64,000 nucleotides of DNA, taken from Ceratopteris richardii (taxonomy: Eukaryota > Streptophyta > Polypodiopsida > Polypodiales > Pteridaceae). Shown piece after piece: positions 32,098 to 44,904 of this stretch. The stretch covers positions 102,560,161 through 102,624,160 of the forward strand of contig CM035428.1 in the NCBI GenBank assembly GCA_020310875.1, given 5' to 3'. Both the position numbers and the translations under genes were made by a program. Each line of letters begins with the position of its first letter. The first letter of the stretch is position 1. The notes under the pieces are model-generated. The model saw only the letters and a program-made list of their open reading frames with translations. It was not told where the DNA came from and made no database searches.

Positions 32098-33120
32098 ATG
32101 TCTAAAAGCAATAATGTATTTCGTATGTAGGCTGTAAAGGACAAGTTCGTTGGTACCGATTGCCCGTTATGGGCATATATGATGCATCATGTATTGGTGG
32201 CAAAAGGATTGTGGAATATTGTGTAGGGTGTTGAAAACAACCTACTACACCCACAAATATAGTTATTGAAGGTGATGTTGATGGTATTGAAGATTATGAT
32301 CTTCAAATTCTTGTTCGTGTTGCGATTCTTGTTGCACCTATTATAGAACAACTTTTATGGGATGGCGAGATGCTCGAGCACATTCATTGATAGCTTTGTT
32401 TGTCAAACATACCATTATCCCTCATATTCACTCATGCGAAATAGCAACTTTGGATACACTTACCACTTTATACTAGGAAAGAAATGAGCCCCACATTGCT
32501 TACCTCCAAATACAGTTGGAGAGTGAGCATACGAATGAAGGAGATTCATGGGTAGTTTTCCAACAAAGATCAAAGATTTGAAGGAACAATTGATTTCTAT
32601 TAATGAAGTCTTTCCATATATTTCACTTGTACATATTGTTCTTAATGGTCTTCCCGATTCATATAAGAATTTTTCTTCTACTCTTTGATTGATGATGAAA
32701 GGCAATCCAAAAGCGTTAACATTTGAGGAGTTATTCTCTACCATTTTGTAGGAAGATCACTCCAAGCTGTACAGGTCTGTTATGCATGTTGCAGACCAAG
32801 CTTACTTAGCTAGTCAAAAAGGGCAAGGGTAAATGGAGCTCATCTACTAGTAAGAAAAAAATCTAGTAATCCTACACATTTGAAGAAGGAAGAAAAAGAT
32901 GAGAAGAAAACTAAAAAGTAGAAACAATTTTGCAAATACTATAAAGTAAATGATCATGTCATAAAGAGTTGTCCAAAATTGGTTGCAAAAGAGGCAAAGA
33001 AGAAAGAGGCTAGAATGGTTGGTGTAGAGGCCTCTACACCAAAAAGAGAGTCTCCTAATCTTATGTAGAATGAAGAATTATATGCAATTATGAACCATAT
33101 TCTCATGAGCACTATATGTC
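32098..33120 (+). pseudogene. B2 gag
   Basis: Starts MSKSNNVFRM, then a stop, and continues with the family phrases (WAYMMHHVLVAKGLWNIV, LVNGLPDSYK-like, LxxQGKGKWSS). A decayed knuckle C-x2-Y... lies near 32930-32970. In-frame stops appear at TAG positions where B4 has Gln or other codons. Confidence 0.78.
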
Positions 33121-34310
33121 TATAATAAACTAAGATATTTGGTACTTTGATAGAGGGGCATCCAAACATATTAGCTCATAGTGCAGTTTCTTCAGTTCCC
33201 TTGAGCTTCAACTTGTAGGAATAATTATCACATGCACAAACAACTCCTTATATCCTATAATGGGAGTTGGTAAGATCATTTTTAACTATTTTTAATGGTA
33301 GTTCTTTCACATTGTCAGATGCTTTGTTTCTGCCAAGGATCAAGAAAAATATGTTGTTGGTTTCAGCATTAGCCAAGATTGACTTGGTTGTCAAATTTGT
33401 TGATGACAAGTGTACACATCATGATCTTTCAAATGGCAATGTCATTATTGCTCCTTGCATTTTATGTCATGGTTTGTATAAGCTCATAGACTATGAAAAA
33501 TCTATCAAGAATTCAACATGTGCATTTCAACGTTCTTAGGCTATCTCACATGTAAAGCTTTGGCATGCACACTTTGGTCATCTGAATTTTCCTAGTTTGC
33601 TATGCTTGAAGAAATTTGAATTGTGACCTCTCTACCCAAATTTGAGGCACATGGTACACATGTCTATGATGGTTGTATTTTGGGCAAAATGCAATGTTCC
33701 TCCTTCCCAAAAGATGGTTCAATTAGAGCTACTCCAAAATTGCAGCTTGTTCATAGTGATGTGTGTGGTTCTATGGAGACACCTTCTTTCAGGAACTATC
33801 TTTACTTCGTTATGTTTATTGATGATTTTTCTAGGCATGCATGGGTATATCCATTAAAATAAAATTTTGAAGTGTTTATGGGCTTCAAGTAAGTTTTGGT
33901 TATGGCCAAAAATCTCTCTACATATAAAATGGACACCCTCCATTCTCATCGAAGGGGGGATACATGTCTTCTGATTTTAACACATTTTTAGTTGAGCATG
34001 GGATAAAACATCAGTGTACAATGATTTATACACCTCAAAAAAATGGTATTGTTGAAAGAAAGAACATGTCTCTCATGGAGATGGCAAGGTGTATGGTCAA
34101 AAGTCAAGCTTTACCACATAGTTTCTGGCTTGATGTTGTTATGTGTGCAACACATGTACTTAATAGGTGTACCACCAGAGCACTGCAATTTATCACTCCA
34201 TATGAGGCTTGGCATGTTCGCAAACCATCTCTTGCTCATCTCCATATATTTGGTTGTCTAGCATATGCATTAGTGCCTCAACAACAACACAAGAAATTGG
34301 ATGATTAAGT
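33121..34310 (+). pseudogene. B2 protease and integrase
   Basis: The protease site reads WYFDRGASKHI, so DSG has become DRG and the enzyme would be inactive. The integrase phrases KLQLVHSDVCGSMETPSF, FVMFIDDFSRHAWVYPL, HQCTMIYTPQKNGIVERKN and SFWLDVVMCATHVLNR are readable. Breaks lie near 33540, 33610 and 33862. Confidence 0.82.
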
Positions 34311-34311
34311 A

Positions 34312-35510
34312 GTGAAATGTATTTTTGTTGGGTATAGTTCTGATAGCAAAGGCTATCATTTGTATCATCGACAGACTAAATGCATTTTGGTTAGCCATGA
34401 TGTTTTTATGTGGAAGATGCAATTCAGCCATTACTTTCATGTACTAACGAGACATCAGTTCGCTCCAAAAATGTGTATGAGATTTTGTTGCCTCTTTTTA
34501 CAATTAGAAAATCAAGTGCTAGTCCAAATGAGACAATTTCTCAGCCTTTATATGTTCCATATGATGATGTAGATCATTCCATTTCTAATGCATATTTACA
34601 TGATGCACTTGTTAATGAGAGGGCTGATATAGACAAGGAAAAAATTATGCCAAGATAGCTAGTGCAAACCTTTGAGATAGCAAACTAGATGCACCTCTAT
34701 CACATCATACTCGTTTAGGATATCATTGTGCTTCTTTTGCATCAGATTATTATGTAATGGCCGCCTCTAGCCTTTGTGATGAGAATGAGCCTGTTAATGA
34801 ACCTATTTCTTTTGATGAGGTGCAAAAATAAAAAAATTGGATGGCTGCTATGCACTTAGAATATGATGCTATTATGAAGAATGGTACTTAGCCTTTATGT
34901 GATTTGCCTCTTGGCAAAGACCATCGGCACTAAATGGGTAAAAAAGCTAAAGTGTAAGCCTGATGGAATAATTGACAAGTTTAAGGCTAGGCTTGTTGCA
35001 AAAAGTTATGCTTAAGAAAGAGGCATATATTTTGATGAGACCTTTGCACCCACATGTTGAATGACTACCATTCATAGCATATGTGCACTTGCAGCCCATC
35101 ACAATTGCAATGTACATCAGTTGGACATTAATGGTGACTTACATGAAGAATTGTATGTTTTTCAGCCATGTGGTTTTGTGCAGAAAAGGCATGAAAACAA
35201 AGTGTGCAGGTTGAAAAAGGCATTATATTGTTTGAAGAAAGCACCACCTATTTCGTATGAAAAGATACATGCCTACTCAATTGCACATGGTTTTGAGAAT
35301 AGTCCAATTGAGAGCACCTTATATGTTAAGCGTGCAAATGATGTGCTTCTTATCATTGTTGTCTATGTTGATTACATGCTTCTCACTGGTCCTAATGAGA
35401 AGCATATTGCTGATTTTAAGGCTAATTTGCATGCCCAAGATGGAGATGTTGAGTTGAGTCTTCATGATGCTAAAGATGCATTTGATGTTGTTCTCTATTA
35501 GGAAGCTATT
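34312..35510 (+). pseudogene. B2 integrase tail, linker and RT
   Basis: KCIFVGYSSDSKGYHLYHRQ, linker (KNVYEILLPLF), then RT: WMAAMHLEYDAI, TIHSICALAAHH, QLDINGDLHEELYVFQPCGF and CRLKKALYCLKKAP. The catalytic box reads VVYVDYMLLTG, with YVDD changed to YVDY. RT ends in a deletion near 35490. Confidence 0.82.
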
Positions 35511-35599
35511 GGATGCTTAATTTACTTCTGCATAACTCCACTTGTTATTAGTGGTACCCAACTACTTAGACTCTTTTATCCTGGGGGCCAACAAATTTA

Positions 35600-36030
35600 C
35601 ATGCTTTTTCTAACTCTACCTCGGCTGGTTGCTATGACACTCATGTTTCCACTAGTGGTTTCTACTTCATGCTTGGTAGCTCATGCACATCTTGGTTGAG
35701 CAAGAACCAACCTATTATGGCCACTTCTAGTTATGAGGCTGAGTATGGGGCAACTTTCATAGTGACTCTTGAGTTTGTGTGGCTTAGAAACCTTTTGGTT
35801 AATTTGGGTGTTGGTCAGTCTTTTGCCACAATCTTCACTTACAGTTAGAGTGCATTAGGAGTTGCAAGGAACCCTATGTTACATGCTCGCACAAAGCACA
35901 TTGAGGTGCATTATCATTATGTTAGGGAGAGGTTCTCTGTTGGAGAGATCAGTTTGGCATATGTGCCCAAACAAGATAGCATTGCAGACCTTTTCATAAA
36001 GCCTTTATCTCAAGAGAAGTTTGAAGCTTT
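35600..36030 (+). pseudogene. B2 RNase H
   Basis: Recognisable phrases: CYDTHVSTSGFYFMLGSS, WLSKNQPIMATSSYEAEY, then NPMLHARTKHIEVHYHYVRE. It ends in QEKFEAFRS. One TAG falls within the catalytic region (about 35848). Confidence 0.8.
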
Positions 36031-36143
36031 TCGTAGCTTTGGGCTTACTTCCTTTTCTGGATCGATCTCTTTCCACATAGCTTGGCAATTTCTTATACTT
36101 GAGTGCCAACTTTTTGTTCAGCACAACACTCTTAGGGGGTATT

Positions 36144-36362
36144 TGTTGATATATTTTGGTAGTGATGTGTATGAACACACTTAGGACCTTTGGGGCACTT
36201 TTTTCCCTCTTTGGGAGATTTTTTCCCCCCATTTTGTATATATACCTATAACCACAATGGGTGAATTATCTTTGTACATTCACTTGATAATACATTCAGT
36301 ATTGTGTGTTATGCTCCAAGCTTCTTCTTCTTCTTCTTCTTCTTCTTCTTCTTCTTCTTCTT

Positions 36363-36393
<31 letters not shown>

Positions 36394-36456
36394 TTCTTCT
36401 TCTTCTTCTTCTTCCTTGTGTTGTTCATGTGCTTCCATAGACCTCAAACTCCAACA
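36144..36456 (+). repeat. 3' LTR of B2 with (TTC)n expansion
   Basis: 313 bp against 227 bp for its partner. The difference is a (TTC)n run at about 36322-36414, interrupted once by TTA. The other B LTRs carry only ttcttcttc, so it expanded after insertion. Confidence 0.92.
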
Positions 36457-36860
36457 ATAATGGGTCCTATGGGTACTAAGTCCACCTTCATTTGTACTTT
36501 CAATTAATTCAAAATAATCCGAGAAGATTATGCCTTAGCCCAAACTTCCTTGCAAAAAAAAAGAAATATAGGGAAAATTAAAGGCCCAAGTGGGCATCCT
36601 TGCCTACATCTTCATCATTTCCTTCTTTATGAAGTAGGTTAACCACAATAGAATTCACTTTGATAGGGAGATCCCCTTTCATAATAGCTTCTTACCAAAC
36701 TCTGATAATTTAAGGATCAATGTAGTATTTGAGTTCCTTGAAAAACTCTTTAGGTATTCCATCTAATCCAAGGGTTTTTCTAAACTTGCATATGCTAATA
36801 GATTATTTGATTTCATCAAGAGAGGGAGGGAGTCCAAGGTGGAGGCCAATGAATGATTGA
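36457..36860. repeat. LINE 3' end fused to reversed LINE RT fragment
   Basis: atgggtactaagtccacc, tgtactttcaattaattc and an A-run (about 36557-36565) repeat 15470-15583. Then comes reversed LINE RT motif 1 sequence (gggcatccttgcctacatc) as in R1 and R2. The same LINE/LINE junction at two loci shows that the composite itself has been copied. Confidence 0.65.
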
Positions 36861-37070
36861 TAAGCTTTTTCCTTATAAGGTCATTTTACTTGCAAATGTA
36901 TTTATGGCTTGGATAAAACCCAAAATATGCTTAGAGAAGTGGAATACTCAAAAAAGTCATGAAATTATCCATATGGAGGTATTTCGAGCACCCAAAGCCA
37001 CCCAAGACAATGGAAGGACAAAGGACATGAAGTGAAAGGTCAAGAGGTGAGAGAAGATGCAAGGGTAGGT
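36861..37070. other. Unassigned flank
   Basis: No recognised feature. It precedes the part of the non-autonomous element's left LTR that can be aligned. The true LTR start may lie within this stretch. Confidence 0.35.
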
Positions 37071-37661
37071 GAAGAGACAAAGACTTCCATGCACATATCT
37101 CTATATTTAGAAGTAAGTCATTTGAATGTGGAAATGTGTGGAGATGAAAAGGAGATGGTGTAGAAGCATATGGTTGGCATTCTCTCACCAGGATATCAGA
37201 AGGGCCCTTAAGAGAGTGTTACAAAGCACATAGGTATTCCAATCGCATACCTTTTCTATACACAACCACCTTGTGAAGGTGATATCTCTCTATGTACTTG
37301 TCAATTTGATGCATATCATATCTTTTTGGAAAGTATATCTTGACTTCTCTCAAATATCTCTACTAGATGATTGTGCAGTAGTGACTGGGAACATTTCTTG
37401 TGAGCCTCAGTTTTTTGCCTAACTTGAGTTGATAGGTATTCTATCTTTATATAGTTAGTTGCCTGGCCATATGAACTCCAAATGGAGTGTTCTTTAGATT
37501 TCTGGAGAGCTAAGAGGGTCTACTATGTGTGGACCAAATGTCAAAGCCAATGGGTCTCTGATTGTGATGGAATCAGGTTTTAGTAAGCATGTGTCTTATA
37601 GGGTAGTTTCTAGAAGAGGTTCTCTAACTTCTGGTGTATATTGGAGTGAAATTTCTCCACA
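37071..37661 (+). repeat. Left LTR of the non-autonomous element
   Basis: Aligns to the right LTR from gaagagacaaagacttcc onward (catgcacatatctctatat, agaagggccct, gtgatatctctctatgtac). Clearly diverged, with indels near 37330-37370. Confidence 0.75.
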
Positions 37662-38233
37662 TTTTGGTATCTAAGATTTGATTGTAGAGAGTTGGGATTG
37701 GAGCCCATGGATGCACAAAGAGATCTTGAAGAAGATGCAAAGATTGCAAAGAAAAGGTTGGAGCTATCATGCTCATTTGAAAGTTATGCAGATGAAGCTT
37801 TTGTATACAGTTTCTTGTCCTACTCTCTCTACATATGCTTCATAATTGAATCTTGATATAAGTGATACTAATTACCTGAATGAAGCCTTATAAGCAGCCT
37901 ATAGAAGAGGTGGAAGATTCAAGCAAAGAATCTTGGATGAGCAACTACATATAGTTGCATATGAACATTGTATGCATGTTTGAGGTATGGCACTCAATTG
38001 AATGGTGTAAGTTTCTATTATGTACATGGATGATATGTAAGTTTGAGGATAGAAATATATGCTTCTTAATTGGTGTAAAAAGTGTATGCAACGTAAGATG
38101 CTTATGTATGCATGCTTCTAAATTTTGTGCTCAAGATGAATGCCGATTTTGGACAGCCATGTTTAGGCTGAATATACTTTGAATTTAAAGTTGGTCATTG
38201 ATGTCTAACATGCAAAAATGTATGCATATGTGG

Positions 38234-38413
<180 letters not shown>

Positions 38414-39093
38414 ATGTTCCATGATGTTGGGATGAGTAATAGGCTATTTTATAAAGTTTATACAAGCTGAAAATTTTCAGGCTTATGTAGCCATATGAAT
38501 TGGCATAAAGTGAGCTGAATATATGCTCAAATGATTGGTCATTTGTGTACATGGTCATGTTGATTTTTAGCATAATATTTATGCTTTAAAGTTTGTTCAT
38601 GTTTAGACATAGATGAGTTGAAAGTACATGTGTTTGGATGCCATGAAGATTGGTAAGATGCAAGGCTTCTATGTGTGAAGTTTGTGGATGTATTTTGTTG
38701 TGGATAATACCCATTGAGGTAAAATTGCAAAAGCAAATATGTATGCTCATGTTACAATAACTAAAAGCATTTGATTCTTGATTTTAGATACATCAAGTGA
38801 ATTCAAGGTTCCTATTTGCACAAGCCAAAGAAGAGATGTGCAAAGCTTGAATGAAGCAAGGACACAAAGCTTGGAGCCAAAGTGAAGGTAGGAGCTCACA
38901 CTAAAAGGTTTTCAAACACATAGTGTGTGCACTTGAAGATTGTGAACCCAAAGCTAAAGCTGAAAGGAAGCCAACGAAGCTTCAAGGCAAAGAAGGAAGA
39001 TGACCAACCTATCAAAGAAATTGAGACGAGGGCAATAGAAGCAAAAGACGAAGAGGACAAGAATTGGAGAGTAGCATGGACTCCCAATTGTAG

Positions 39094-39105
39094 CTTGAGG
39101 GGGAG
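39094..39105 (+). other. Polypurine tract of the non-autonomous element
   Basis: CTTGAGGGGGAG directly before the right LTR; nearly the same as CTTGAGGGGGAG before the element A 3' LTR (7329-7340). Confidence 0.8.
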
Positions 39106-39723
39106 TGTTGAAATTTATGGTACTTTGAAGAGATAGACTCCCATGCACATATCTCTATATATAGAAGTCATTTGAATGTGGAAATGTGTGGAGATTATAA
39201 GGAGATCGTATAAAAGCATATGCTAGTCATTCTCTCACCAATGGATATCAGAAGGGCCCTCAAGAGAGTGCTAAAAGAACATAGGTATTCCAACCACATA
39301 CCTTTTTTGTACATAGCCACATTGTGAAGGTGATATCTCTCTATGTACTTGTCCATTTAATGCATATCATATCTTTTTAGTAATATTGTCTCTCATATTC
39401 TTGGCTCCTCAAATATCTCTACTAGACAAGTCTCCAGCAGTGATTGGGAACATTTCGTGTGAACCTCAATTTTCTACTTAACCTGAGTTGATAGGTATTC
39501 TATCTTCATACAGTTAGTTGTCTGGTCACATGAACTTCAAGTGGAGTGTTCTTTAGCTTGTTGGAAAGCTACAAAAGCCTAGTATGTGTGGAATAAATTT
39601 CAAAGCCATTGGATCTCTAACTTGTGATGGAATCTTGTTTTAATAATCATATGTCTTATAGGGCAGTTTCTAGAAAAGGTTCTCTAACTTTCGTTGCGTA
39701 TATTGGAGTGAAATTTCTCCACA
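39106..39723 (+). repeat. Right LTR of the non-autonomous element
   Basis: 618 bp from TGTTGAAATT to TTTCTCCACA. It shares gatatctctctatgtac, ttgataggtattctatc and gagtgttctttag with the left LTR. Phrases such as ttggaaagct and gataggtattctatc resemble the A LTR units, hinting at distant relation. Confidence 0.78.
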
Positions 39724-39934
39724 AATATAGGCCACCAAAATGTTCTTCTAACAAGCTGAATGGTGTTGTAAACACTAGGATGTTGTGCACAAAGGAACAT
39801 CATGGTTATCATGCATGACGTTTTCTCAAATCCCAGGGATCTAGTATGCAAAAAATTCCTTTCTATTTGATTATTCCTTTCTCCATTGAGAAATCAGATT
39901 ACAGAGTTGACTTGTTTGCATTACTAGGGGAAGA

Positions 39935-40420
39935 AATAACTAGAATTGCCTCATCTCCTATAATAGAGTAATCGTCGATGGCTCTAATTTGTAACAAGTG
40001 TGGATCTTCCACTTGTGCATTCTCTATTACTTGAATCAATTAGCTTTCTAGAAATGTAAAGCTCATTTGATACACTGTCCATGATAATGCATCAGCAACA
40101 ACATCTTTTTTTCCTCCTTTATAAAGTATTTCCATGTGAAACTCCTCGACTGCACTCATTCCAATGAGGCTCTCTTCATTGAACATTTAGCTGACTACAA
40201 CAATACTTGAGTGTATGGTGATTTGTGTACACCTTAAAGTCTACACCATAAAGATGGTGTCTCCAGACTTTAAGAGCATGCCCCATTGCATACAACTCCT
40301 AGAAGGTCACTTTCTGGCATGGCTTCATCTTTCTTGGCTCTATGTGCATGCTCTAAGGTGCTTTGAAGCATAATCTCTAACTAGCAGATCCTAGTGCTCA
40401 TGGTTTCTATGGTATCTGTA
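39935..40420 (-). pseudogene. Ty3/gypsy RNase H remnant
   Basis: Minus strand, in shifting frames: a GVVCNGA-like phrase, HHLYGVDFKVYTNHHTLKY, then YKGGKKDVVADALSWT. These match the end of plant gypsy RNase H (E-LLAVVxALKxWRHYLYG... KxNVVADALSR). Stops are frequent and no other gypsy domain is adjacent. Confidence 0.72.
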
Positions 40421-41929
40421 GAGTGGCCAACCATGTGTGTGTCTTTCCTATGAGGTGAAGATGGTCTTGAGTCCATGACTAAGAAAGTGTAAAATTCTCT
40501 TTATGTTTCATTTGTTTTGTTTTTTTTTTTAATGGTTTCTATGTATGTGTTTTGATGTACACCAATGTATCAATCATCTATGGATGTAAAATTTTTAAAA
40601 ATTTTGGTAGCATTTCTTCAAGGAATTGAAAATCTAAAAAATTTCAACCAAGTGCTCCACATGCACTTCAAAACAAGTGTGTTGGTGAGCACGCATTATA
40701 CAACAAAATAACCAAAGGGCACTACACACCATTGAATAAAGGTCAATGTGCTTGCGTCATGGATAAAATTGTAAGAATGTTGGATATTCTTACTTTGTCC
40801 TCGTTGTACTTGCAAAAGAGCATATTACAATCTTACTTTTATAAAAAGTCTAGATCTTATCAAGCATATGGGCGAGCATAGATGCATATATAATGTGCCT
40901 ATGTTTGTCCTAGATGCCAAAAAATGCATAAAAGAGATTACAGATGCATAAATTCACAAGAAAAGTTACATTAAGTATTGAAAATTCCACTTTCAGGTGT
41001 GGAGCAGGTGCTAGAAGTTATCTATATGTAGCCCTCTTGAGTCTTCTAGTTTATCTCGATACTCCTCACATCAAAAAAGTACTTCAATGATATTCATGAT
41101 AGTTGATAGGCAACTTTGAATCTTTGGATGCAGATGTAATTAAATGATGCCTTGTAGCTAGTCCATGGATAGCCTTTGAGTATAGACTTCATAGCAAGTA
41201 GAATCACTCAATTTGGTTGCAAAATGAGGGATTTATGCTCTTTCTAATGAAGCTAGGTGCTCAAATTATGTCCTTTTAGAGGGGGTGAAGATGACAATGA
41301 AGAAATTCAAGTTCCTCTGAATCTTCATAATTGCACACATAACTTCCTTGTTATGCCATATACGAATGTTTCAACATGAAATCCAGCTTCGTATACAGCT
41401 TCCCTTTACTCTTGCTCTCAATCCAAGGAGGAGAGAGTGCTCTTGTCTCTCTCTCTCTCTCTCAACTTGGATAAAGATGGGGACGACTATGGATCTGAGG
41501 ATGTGTTCCTATGCACTTCAACATTTAACTAGGTATACACTTGGTCCAAGATTTATGATTGTGTAGTAGGAATGGCTGAAGTGTTCATTTTTGAACTATT
41601 TAAACTATTGTGTGATTTCTTTGACACCCTCTCAGGAATTCAATGATAGGATTATTTCTGAGCTAAGACTCTATGTTATATTAAACATTTTTGGAGAGTT
41701 TAAAATAACTTTATGCATGGGTTTTGACTACGTTTAAGCTCTTATGGGTATGGTTGATGAGTGATCTTCTAGTATTTAGTTGATGAGAGTGATGAAAACT
41801 TGGCTAGTTCCTTCTCTCATTATGGTAGAAAGTATGGTCATATAATGTCTAATTGGAAATGACTATTTGAGGGCTTAGGAAGGCATAGTCCCATGAGTAA
41901 TAGTCAAACATATGACCTGGGTTGCTTTG
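40421..41929. other. Non-coding stretch, nothing recognised
   Basis: AT-rich, with a short (CT)n at about 41447-41462 and small T- and A-runs. No domain is visible. Confidence 0.4.
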
Positions 41930-44160
41930 GAATGGGCTATGGTGCAATGCTTATCTTGATATGGTATTACCTTTTGATAATAAGTATTGTACATTTCGAT
42001 CCCTTTATTATGTTGAAATGGTGCAATGGTTCTTATTTTACAAACCCAAAATGATTTGAGGATTTTATTATTGGTTATAATGGCTTGGACCTCTGTTACT
42101 TGTTAAGAATTGACGTGTCTATGGTATGGAGTTTTTATAAGGATATGATGCAATTTTGAGCTTTCTTTGGTGACAAGTTGTTGGGTATTTGGGTCCTTCA
42201 TTTTGTTTGGAAAGATAAATTGGTTCTTATTTTAGCAAACCAAAAGGAATTTGTTGAGGATGATTTGACGGGTAGGAATAACTACTTTCATGATTCATCT
42301 ATGGGATCTCTATGAAAAATATTGATCTGTGATAAGAAGTTTATGTAGGGTTATGATGTTATATTGAGCCTTCATATATGTAATGGGCGTGATGTAAGGA
42401 ACATTTAAACATCATATGGAATTGAATATTGATTTGTGATAAGAAGTCTGTGTAGGGCTATGATGTTATATTGAGCCTTCATATATGTAATGTGGGTGAT
42501 GTAAGGATCATTTAATGAGTATGGGATTTATGATCCATTGAGTACATTTGAAGAACTGGAATAAATAAATGGTATGGAATATCTAATTGGTAGGTTGCTT
42601 AAGTTATTTTTGGGAAAATTATTAAATTGCAGGATTTGTTGGTGTTTTATAAAAATATCCTAGCAATGATGATGCTTCATAGATAGAATGGGTTTCCATG
42701 TGGTGACAATGAGAATAATTATGGTGCAATGTTTACCCTTATTTGGTACGTCCCTTTGGTTATCAATGGTTGGGGTATTATTATTTCTTCCATTCTATGG
42801 AATTGTGAATGGGTTTGTTAAAGCAAACCTAAAATGAGGTATTGAGATGATTTGATCGGCACATGGGATATATGTTTCCTCCATAACTTGTCCCATTAGA
42901 TTGATCTTTGGCAAGTGGTTTATGAATGGCTATGATGCTATGCTAAGCCTTAAGGAAGGTAAATAGAGGAAAAATAAGTGGATCATGACCCATTGAAGGC
43001 TATGATGCTACGATTGGTAAGCGGTTTATGAATGGCTATGATGCTATGCTGAGCCTTGTCGATGCAAGGGAATTTTTGAGCAAATAGAGGAAAAATAAAG
43101 GGATCGTGACCCATTGAAGTACAATAACTAAAATGGATTGGATGAGATATTTTTGATTAACCAATGGTTTGCTTATATATGGAGTGGAAGCTTGTTTTAT
43201 GTGTTGGGAGTGCTCGATGGTAAGTCACGGGACTTGAGTGTTTCCACAAGTATACTAGCAATGACGTTTTCGTTTTTGAGCTAGATTGGATGTCCGTGTT
43301 AAATTTTCTTGTTTCAGATGATAGTTGGAGGGTTCATTGACAACGTATTTTTTAATTTGATTTTGTATGTTAAATTGATTGGGCTTTGAAGTATGATATG
43401 CATAAAGGTCTACCCCTTTGGGAATAATACCAAGCTTTGAGGAACAAGGTTCTGAGCTTGCTTACTATTGTGATGCAAATTCTCAGTAGATTGGTAATCA
43501 TTTGATTCTTACTTTCCTGAACATGTTAGTACCTTGGAGGGATGGGGTAGTTTTGGAGTCCCTTTTCTCGAGTAATTTTGGATTTGATTTTGTCTGTTAA
43601 AATTATTGGCTTCTGAAGTATGATTTGTAAAAAATTTTGCACCTTTGGGATAAATACCAAGTAATGAGGAACTAGGTTTTGAGCTTGCTGATTCCTCTCA
43701 TGCGAATTCTAAGTAGGTTGGTAATCATTTGATTCTTACTTTCATCTATACGTCTTTGATGAAAATATGAGTACTTCGTATGGATGTGGTATTAGTGGAG
43801 TCCCTATTTTAGGTAGTTTTGAATAAGGCAAACATAAAGATGGATAGTCTCGGGATATAACTTTTAAAATGATGGGAAGGTCTATTATTACATCAAACAA
43901 ACTTAAATTGTCTTATTGGATTATGGGTCGCTTATATTTGGAGTGGCAGATTGTTTTATGATTTTGGAAGGATGGAAAGTCATAAGACTTGGTTGCTTTT
44001 ATGAATATACTAGCAATGATGTTTATGTGTCTAACTTGGATGGGTGACTATGATAATTCTTTTTTTCAGATGATAGTGGGGGGGTTGGTGGATTACTCTA
44101 TGTTTTGAACTTGATTTTGTATGTTAAAATGATTGGCTTTTGAAGCATTATTTGTAGAAA
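41930..44160. repeat. Degenerate higher-order repeat field
   Basis: Successive phrases recur with variation. A ~115-bp unit with gataagaagtttatgtaggg occurs at about 42325 and 42435. A ~120-bp unit with tttatgaatggctatgatgc occurs at about 42920 and 43020. A longer unit with actagcaatgacgttt, agatgatag and tttgattttgtatgttaaa occurs near 43250, 43560 (partial) and 43990. There is no coding signal. Confidence 0.7.
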
Positions 44161-44175
44161 GTCTACCCCATTGGG

Positions 44176-44242
44176 TGTGGGATTTGAACTCATGACCTAC
44201 CGGCTAGGATTACGATGGGCTAACCACTTGCCCCAAAAGCCA
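44176..44242 (-). repeat. tRNA-like (SINE-type) sequence, copy 1
   Basis: On the minus strand ggcaagtggttagccca resembles a Ser/Leu-type A box, and gagttcaaatcccaca resembles a B box (GTTCRAATCC), with tRNA-like spacing. It starts GGCTTTTGGGG. It does not read as a complete functional tRNA, so a tRNA-derived repeat is likely. Confidence 0.5.
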
Positions 44243-44385
44243 TGTTGAGGATTACTTCCTAATCCTCCCTCTTAGGGTGTGGTTCAGCCATATACTGATT
44301 GTCATGTCTTGAGCTTAACACTCTCTTCCCCTTCTAGAGATCATTGTCCCCAATGATCAATCCTTGATCTCCCTTTGAATTGATG

Positions 44386-44575
44386 TCCTCACCCTTGCAT
44401 AATCTCTTGAACCTTCTTGTTCTCAACCTTGGTCTCTTGAGCCCTTGCTCTCAACCTTGGTCTCTTGAACCTTGCCTTTCCACTTCTTGGCCACTTGCCT
44501 ATGGTCTTGCCTTGTTCACAACCTTGGTCTTTTGAGCCCCTTGTTCTCAACCTCAATTCTTGAACCTGGTTCTCA
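44386..44575. repeat. Short degenerate tandem repeat
   Basis: Variants of ttctcaaccttggtctcttg with gaacc or agccc recur about five times between the two tRNA-like copies. Confidence 0.8.
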
Positions 44576-44780
44576 CCCATTCTAGGTATCTTGGATCATC
44601 AATCTAGTGCTTGCATTGCAAAGTTTGTTCTGAGACCTTTCTAATCATATCTTCCGCATCTAAATCTGACCTACAGATTGGGAGATATACTCTAATCTTT
44701 GTTGGGATCAACTTTGAAAGCCACGCATGTGCCTTCCATGCACTTTGCCCAAGCCTACTTCTTAGGGTCTAATACCAAAT

Positions 44781-44845
44781 GTGGGAATTGAACTCATGAT
44801 CTATTGGCTAGGAGTATGATGGGCTAACCACTTGTCCCAAAAGCC
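44781..44845 (-). repeat. tRNA-like (SINE-type) sequence, copy 2
   Basis: Same unit with B-box variant gttcaattcc. The flanking phrase ggaagtaatcctcaac and the cctcttagggtgtgg sequence are also shared with copy 1, making a ~125-bp direct repeat. Confidence 0.5.
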
Positions 44846-44904
44846 ATGGTTGAGGATTACTTCCCAATTCTTCCTCTTAGGGTGTGGTCTTATTGGTATT
44901 CTAA

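Larger units (their letters stand above)
31641..36456 (+). mobile_element. Copia element B2
   Basis: A family B copy with both LTRs (31641-31867 and 36144-36456), an iMet primer site changed at one or two bases (tggtattagca, 31870), and a purine-rich agggggtatt before the 3' LTR. Flanks ATAAA and ATAAT look like a 5-bp target duplication with one change. All copia domains are recognisable, but the RT-RNase H junction is deleted and many stops and shifts are present. Confidence 0.9.

Noticed and set aside
36257..36507. Poly-Ser and poly-Phe frames
   Set aside because: Products of the (TTC)n expansion in the B2 LTR.
44176..44845. Functional tRNA genes
   Set aside because: A- and B-box-like words occur, but I could not fold a complete cloverleaf, and both copies are embedded in longer direct repeats.
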